DNA from: Alphaproteobacteria bacterium
Lineage (GTDB): Bacteria; Pseudomonadota; Alphaproteobacteria; ATCC43930; CGMCC-115725
NCBI GenBank assembly: GCA_021325525.1
Contig: JAJPHB010000056.1
Span: 1-47,408, forward strand
Direction of reading: 5' to 3'
DNA: 47,408 nucleotides
Shown: one piece after another, positions 43,320-47,408 of the stretch
Layout: each line of letters begins with the position of its first letter
Position numbering within the stretch: position 1 is the first letter of the stretch
Position numbers and translations under genes: made by a program
Notes under the pieces: model-generated
The model's input: the letters and a program-made list of their open reading frames with translations, nothing else
What the model was told of the DNA's origin: nothing
Databases searched by the model: none

Positions 43320-44390
43320 ATGGAATCGATCTACTATGTCATGTGCTGGGCATGCCACCGGCGCTGCAAGCACTGCTACGAGGCGCGCTTCCGCCCCTAT
43401 GCGCGCGGCGCCCTCGAGGAGGTGCTGCGCGAGGCCGCCGCCAACTTCCCGCGCATCATCGACCATTTCCCCGAGCGCATGACCTACCGCGATCTCGAGG
43501 CGCCCGCCGCCGATGGCAGCCTCCCCGAGAAGGTCGGGCGCGTCATCCTCTCGGGCGGCGAATCGCTGATCGAGCCAGTGCGCGAGCGCGTGACCTATCC
43601 CGTCATCGAGCGCCTCGCCGCGCGCTACCGCGGCCAGGGCGGCGTCAAGATCGTGGTGCAGACGACCGGCGATCTCGTGACTGAAGCCGTCATCGACGCG
43701 CTGCTGCAGCGCGGGGTCTGGATGATCTCGGTCGCCGGGGTCGACGATTTCCATGTCGGGCTCGAAGGCGAGGCGAAGCAGGCGGCGTTCCGCGAGGGGC
43801 TGACGCGGCTCTTCGAGCGCGCCGGCATGAAGCGCTCCGGCCTCTCGCACACGCTGCGGAAGTGGCACGAGGAGGAGGGGCCGCTCTTCAGCTTCTTCGG
43901 CGCCACGCCCGATTCCTGGATCGGCAAGCTGTGGCCGCGCGGCCGCGCCTGGGCGAACGACCTGTCGACGGCGACGCTCGCCGACAATTTCTGCAACCGC
44001 TGGTCGGGCGGGCTCGGATTCCTTCAGCACCGCTACAGCGGCTCGGAAGTCTCGATCGAGCCGAACGGCGACGTCTATCCCTGCTGCCTCAAGACGAAGC
44101 TCCCGATCGGCAACCTCATCGAGGAGAACCTTATCGACATTCTGGACTCGCTGGTCGGCGAGCCCGCCTACGAAGCCATTTCGATGGGCCATCCCGAGCG
44201 CATGGGCATCGCCGACGGCTGGAGCGTCGAGCGCTTTCTCGAACGCTCGAGGACGGTGACGCCGAGCGGCCGGCCCTACCAGAATCTCTGCATCGGCTGC
44301 GATGCCTTCCATGCCGAGAGGCTGGGACCCGTGCTCGCCCGCGCCCGCGAGCGCCGCCGCGCTTCTCGCGCCGGCGTCTCCCAAACGTGA
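43320..44390 (+). CDS. radical SAM/SPASM-like protein of unknown substrate
   Basis: 356 residues. MCWACHRRCKHCYEARF carries the CxxxCxxC [4Fe-4S] motif with SAM-ligating cysteines. It is followed by ILSGGESLIEPV (the GGE motif for SAM binding). The C-terminal part has GDVYPCCLKTKLPIGNL and CIGCDAF, a SPASM/twitch-like second cluster. It starts 17 bases after the cobC-like stop, so co-transcription with cobS-cobC is likely. No precursor peptide or partner is recognised nearby. A cobalamin-linked or peptide-modifying role is possible but unproven. Confidence 0.85.
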   Translation: MESIYYVMCWACHRRCKHCYEARFRPYARGALEEVLREAAANFPRIIDHFPERMTYRDLEAPAADGSLPEKVGRVILSGGESLIEPVRERVTYPVIERLAARYRGQGGVKIVVQTTGDLVTEAVIDALLQRGVWMISVAGVDDFHVGLEGEAKQAAFREGLTRLFERAGMKRSGLSHTLRKWHEEEGPLFSFFGATPDSWIGKLWPRGRAWANDLSTATLADNFCNRWSGGLGFLQHRYSGSEVSIEPNGDVYPCCLKTKLPIGNLIEENLIDILDSLVGEPAYEAISMGHPERMGIADGWSVERFLERSRTVTPSGRPYQNLCIGCDAFHAERLGPVLARARERRRASRAGVSQT

Positions 44391-44427
44391 TGAGGAAGTG
44401 ATGCGCCGCAGCCGGCCGAGCCGGTAA

Positions 44428-45294
44428 ATGATGGGTACGGAGAATCGCATGTACCCATGGCTCGACTATGACGGCCGCGTATCGCCCTTCAAATCCGTCG
44501 TCCTCGCCCTCCTTGTCCTACCCGGCATCTGGATCGCCGCGGCCTATGCGATGCGCTGGCTCGGGCCGCGGCCGCTCAACGAGGCGATCCATCAATGCGG
44601 CCTCTGGATGGTGCGCTTTCTCCTCATCGCCCTCGCCGTCACGCCGGCGCGGCAGATCCTGCATTGGCCGCGCCTCATCCTGGTGCGGCGGATGATCGGC
44701 GTCGCCGCCTTCTGCTACGGCATGGCGCATCTCCTGCTCTATGTCGCCGACGAGGCTTTCGACCTGGCGACGGTGGCCAGCGAGATCGCGCTCCGCTTCT
44801 ATCTGACGATCGGCTTCGTCGCCCTTCTCGGCGTCGCCGCCCTCGCCCTGACCTCGACCGACGGCATGGTGCGCCGCCTCGGCGGCCGCCGCTGGCAGCG
44901 CCTGCACCGGACCGTCTATTTCATCGGCGTCCTCGGCATCATCCACTATTTCCTGCAAGCGAAGCTCGACGTCTATGAGCCGACCTTCATCGCCGGCTTC
45001 TTCGTCTGGCTGATGGGATACCGGGCGGTCCTGTGGCGCCGCCGCGACCGCCGCGTCCCGCTTTGGGCGGTGGCGCTGCTGGCGCCGGCGGCCGCGGCGC
45101 TCACCGCGCTCGGCGAGGCGGCCTATTTCCGCCTCGCCCTCGGCGTCGACCCGATGCTCATCCTCTCCGCCGATGTCACCATGCTGCGCCCGGCCTCGAT
45201 CGTCCTCGCTTGCGGGCTGGCCGTCGCCCTCGCAGCGGCGCTGCGCCATCCGGCGGCCAAGCGGCAGGCGAAGCTGCGCCTGCGCCCGGCATGA
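44428..45294 (+). CDS. msrQ: MsrQ-like haem membrane subunit of periplasmic methionine-sulfoxide reductase
   Basis: 288 residues, about eight hydrophobic segments. A YedZ/MsrQ-type ferric-reductase-like haem-binding core has ALAVTPARQILHWPRLILVR, MIGVAAFCYGMAHLLLY (His ligand), RWQRLHRTVYFIGVLGIIHY (His ligands). MsrQ passes electrons from the quinone pool to MsrP. No msrP is next to it, which is unusual since the two normally form an operon. It overlaps the following ABC binding-protein gene by four bases. Confidence 0.88.
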   Translation: MMGTENRMYPWLDYDGRVSPFKSVVLALLVLPGIWIAAAYAMRWLGPRPLNEAIHQCGLWMVRFLLIALAVTPARQILHWPRLILVRRMIGVAAFCYGMAHLLLYVADEAFDLATVASEIALRFYLTIGFVALLGVAALALTSTDGMVRRLGGRRWQRLHRTVYFIGVLGIIHYFLQAKLDVYEPTFIAGFFVWLMGYRAVLWRRRDRRVPLWAVALLAPAAAALTALGEAAYFRLALGVDPMLILSADVTMLRPASIVLACGLAVALAAALRHPAAKRQAKLRLRPA

Positions 45295-46532
45295 TCCGCG
45301 CTCACCGCTCCGCGCCTGCCGTGCCGGCGGTCCTGTGCCGCATCGCCGCCGCCTGCCTCTGCCTCGTCGCCCTCGCCGCTGCCGCGGGGGCCGCGGAGAC
45401 GCGGCCCTGGCCGGAGATCGTCGGCGCGGCGCGCGGCCAGACCGTCTATTGGAACGCCTGGGCGGGCGATGAGCACACCAACGCCTTCATCGCCTGGGTC
45501 GGCGAAGAGGTGAAGGCGCGCTACGGCGTCACCCTCGACCATGTGAAGCTGAAGGACACGGCGGAGGCGGTGACGCGGGTCGTCGCCGAGAAGGCCGCCG
45601 GCCGCGACAGCGGCGGCTCGGTCGATCTCATCTGGATCAACGGCCCCAATTTCCTCGCGATGAAGGAGCAGCATCTGCTCTACGGCCCCTTCGCCGCGGC
45701 GCTGCCGAATTTCGCCCTCGTCGACACCGTCCGCAAGCCCTCGACCCTCGTCGATTTCACCGTGCCGGTCGAAGGCTATGAATCGCCCTGGCGGATGGCG
45801 CAGATCGTCTATGTCTATGACAGCGCCCGCACCAAGGACGTGCCGCGCTCGATCCCGGCGATGCTCGACTGGGCAAGGCGCCATCCGGGGAAGCTCACCC
45901 ACCCCACCGTCCGCAACTTCCTCGGCGCCACCTTCCTCAAAGAGGCGCTCTACGAGCTCGCGCCCGATCCCTCCCTCTTGCAGAAGCCCGCGACCGACGC
46001 CGATTTCACCAGCGTGACGGCGCCGCTCTGGGCGTGGTACGACAAGCTGAAGCCGCTGCTCTGGCGCGCGGGCAACGAGTTCCCGGCCTCGGGTCCGGCG
46101 GAGCGCCAGCTCCTCGATGATGGCGAGATCGACCTCATGATCTCCTTCAACCCGGCCGAGGCCGCCGTCTCGATCGCGAGCGGGCTGCTGCCGGCGACGG
46201 CGCGCGTCTACACGATGGAGCGCGGCACCATCGGCAATACGAGCTTCGTCGCCATTCCCTACAACGCGGCGCACAAGGAAGGGGCGATGGTGGTCGCCAA
46301 CTTCCTGCTGGAGCCGGCGACGCAGGCCCGCGCCGAGGATGTGCGCGGCATGGGCAACATCACCGTCCTCGATCTCCGGAAACTGACCCCGGCCGACCGG
46401 CGGCTCTTCGCCGCGCTGCCGCAGAGTCCGGCGATGCCGGAGCCGGAAGAGCTCGGCCCCGCGCTGCTCGAGCCGCACCCTTCCTGGATGACGCGGATCA
46501 TCGCCGAGTGGGAGCGGCGCTATGTGCATTGA
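45291..46532 (+). CDS. ynjB: YnjB-like ABC transporter substrate-binding protein
   Basis: 413 residues with a Sec signal (IAAACLCLVALAAAAGAAE) and a periplasmic binding fold of the YnjB type. Family features are WPEIVGAARGQTVYWNAWAG at the N-terminus, SVDLIWINGPNFLAMKEQHL, VEGYESPWRMAQIVYVYDSA and RGTIGNTSFVAIPYNAAHKE. Physiological ligand is not established; thiamine-related or other organic ligands have been considered for the family. ATG 45291 overlaps the msrQ-like stop. It is followed by the matching permease gene. Confidence 0.88.
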   Translation: MIRAHRSAPAVPAVLCRIAAACLCLVALAAAAGAAETRPWPEIVGAARGQTVYWNAWAGDEHTNAFIAWVGEEVKARYGVTLDHVKLKDTAEAVTRVVAEKAAGRDSGGSVDLIWINGPNFLAMKEQHLLYGPFAAALPNFALVDTVRKPSTLVDFTVPVEGYESPWRMAQIVYVYDSARTKDVPRSIPAMLDWARRHPGKLTHPTVRNFLGATFLKEALYELAPDPSLLQKPATDADFTSVTAPLWAWYDKLKPLLWRAGNEFPASGPAERQLLDDGEIDLMISFNPAEAAVSIASGLLPATARVYTMERGTIGNTSFVAIPYNAAHKEGAMVVANFLLEPATQARAEDVRGMGNITVLDLRKLTPADRRLFAALPQSPAMPEPEELGPALLEPHPSWMTRIIAEWERRYVH

Positions 46533-46552
46533 GACGGGAGCGGAGAGGTGAG

Positions 46553-47408
46553 GTGAGGGCGCGCCCGCCGATCCTCGCTCTCGCGCCGCTCGTCACCATC
46601 GCCCTCTTCCTCGTGCCGATCGCGGCCGGCCTCGGCGGCACGCTGCTGCCCGCCTTCGGCTGGTTTCCGGCGATCGGCGGCATGCATCTCTCGCTCCGGC
46701 CCTGGGCGATGCTCTTCGCCTATCCCGGCTTCGCGACGGCGCTGCGCCTCACGCTTGCGGTCGGAATCGGTGCGACGCTGCTGTCGCTCGGCCTCGCCAT
46801 CGGCATCTCAGCGCTGGCGCAAGGCCGGCCGCGCTTCCATCGCCTGGAGCAGCTCCTGACGCCGCTTCTCGCGGCGCCCCATGCCGCGGCCGCGATCGGC
46901 TTCGCCTTCCTCCTGGCGCCGAGCGGCTGGATCGTGCGTCTGCTTTCGCCCTGGCTCACCGGCTGGCACGAGCCGCCGGCCCTCGTCACCATAGAGGACC
47001 CGCTCGGCCTCGCCTTCATCGCCGGCCTCCTCCTCAAGGAGGTCCCCTATCTCGTGCTGATGATCGCCGGCGCCGCCGGCCAGGTGCCGGTCGCTCCCTC
47101 TCTCGCCGCGGCGCGGTCGATGGGCTACAGCCGCCCCGTCGCCTGGCTCAAGATTGTCTTGCCGCAGGTCTATCCGCAGATCCGCCTGCCGGTCTATGCG
47201 GTGCTCGCCTTCTCGCTCTCGGTCGTCGAGGTCGGGCTGGTGCTGGGCCCCAGCGACCCGCCGACGCTGCCGGTGCTCGCCGCCCGCTGGTTCGCCGATT
47301 ACGATTTGCGGCTCTATTTCCCCGCGGCGGCCGCGGCGAGCCTGCAATTGGTCCTGGTCGTCCTCGCGATCGCGTCATGGCGCCTCGCCGAGCGCGTCGT
47401 CGCCGGGC
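46553..47408 (+). CDS. ynjC: YnjC-like ABC transporter permease (partial, 3' truncated)
   Basis: The first 285 codons are in the window; the gene continues beyond the right edge. It starts at GTG 46553 with GGAGAGG upstream, 20 bases after ynjB. Multiple helices are visible: ILALAPLVTIALFLVPIAAG, AAAIGFAFLLAPSGW and LAVGIGATLLSLGLAIGISA. An EAA-like loop sits around APSLAAARSMGYSRPVAWLK. This matches the YnjC double-length permease of the YnjBCD importer, whose ATPase would lie beyond the window. Confidence 0.85.
   Translation, partial: MRARPPILALAPLVTIALFLVPIAAGLGGTLLPAFGWFPAIGGMHLSLRPWAMLFAYPGFATALRLTLAVGIGATLLSLGLAIGISALAQGRPRFHRLEQLLTPLLAAPHAAAAIGFAFLLAPSGWIVRLLSPWLTGWHEPPALVTIEDPLGLAFIAGLLLKEVPYLVLMIAGAAGQVPVAPSLAAARSMGYSRPVAWLKIVLPQVYPQIRLPVYAVLAFSLSVVEVGLVLGPSDPPTLPVLAARWFADYDLRLYFPAAAAASLQLVLVVLAIASWRLAERVVAG

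Overview
The window is a GC-rich chromosomal segment, most probably from an alphaproteobacterium of the Rhodospirillales/Hyphomicrobiales type. The basis is the gene repertoire: a MarR-ilvE divergent pair, RegB/RegA, ActR-like Fis-type HTH, UgpBAEC, CobT/CobS, HldE, MipA, entericidin, DUF4398 lipoproteins and the high-GC codon use. No rRNA, tRNA, CRISPR array or intact insertion sequence was seen. About 48 protein-coding genes or gene remnants can be supported, nearly all tightly packed.

Layout. 1-4.7 kb: a MarR regulator fragment diverging from ilvE, a non-canonical NRAMP-family transporter, class II lysS and a truncated, frameshifted nucleotide cyclase remnant. 4.8-8.8 kb: a NitT/TauT-type ABC ATPase and a fused double permease without a binding protein, then a Crp/Fnr regulator. 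9-15 kb: a stand-alone ParB-family protein overlapping a TPR/SPOR lipoprotein, a TonB-like protein, a single-domain response regulator, a small conserved protein and two DUF4398/OmpA envelope lipoproteins. 15-20.5 kb: ada and a ugpBAEC glycerol-3-phosphate uptake operon interrupted by a REP-like palindrome pair. 20.7-24.4 kb: a YgjP-type metallopeptidase, two glycine-zipper envelope proteins, an AmpG-like permease and a cyclophilin. 24.5-32.9 kb: a TPR/ATP-grasp-like fusion protein, hldE, a degenerate EAL protein, a membrane PAS/HD-GYP-like protein with eroded metal ligands, a PPP phosphatase and a double PepSY protein.

33-38.3 kb: a decayed two-component locus, in which a COG4705 membrane-protein gene and a histidine-kinase gene are both cut at one deletion junction near 33,230 and the partner OmpR-type regulator has a one-base frameshift. 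It is followed by an apparently intact RegB/RegA redox-type pair and a two-gene ABC exporter. 38.5-47.4 kb: cobT and cobS-cobC-like genes separated by an accessory patch. The patch holds an IS1-family remnant, a Tse2-like toxin gene whose 3' end is replaced by the IS terminus, mipA and a tiny entericidin gene. A radical SAM/SPASM protein, msrQ and a YnjB/YnjC-type ABC uptake system (3' truncated by the window edge) close the window.

The most unusual content is (i) the scarred PepSY/two-component/COG4705 locus with a 16-bp palindrome, (ii) the IS1-truncated Tse2-like toxin between the cobalamin genes, (iii) two neighbouring c-di-GMP-type proteins that both lack catalytic residues, (iv) the TPR/ATP-grasp-like protein, and (v) the orphan ParB that overlaps an envelope SPOR lipoprotein and has a perfect palindrome just upstream.
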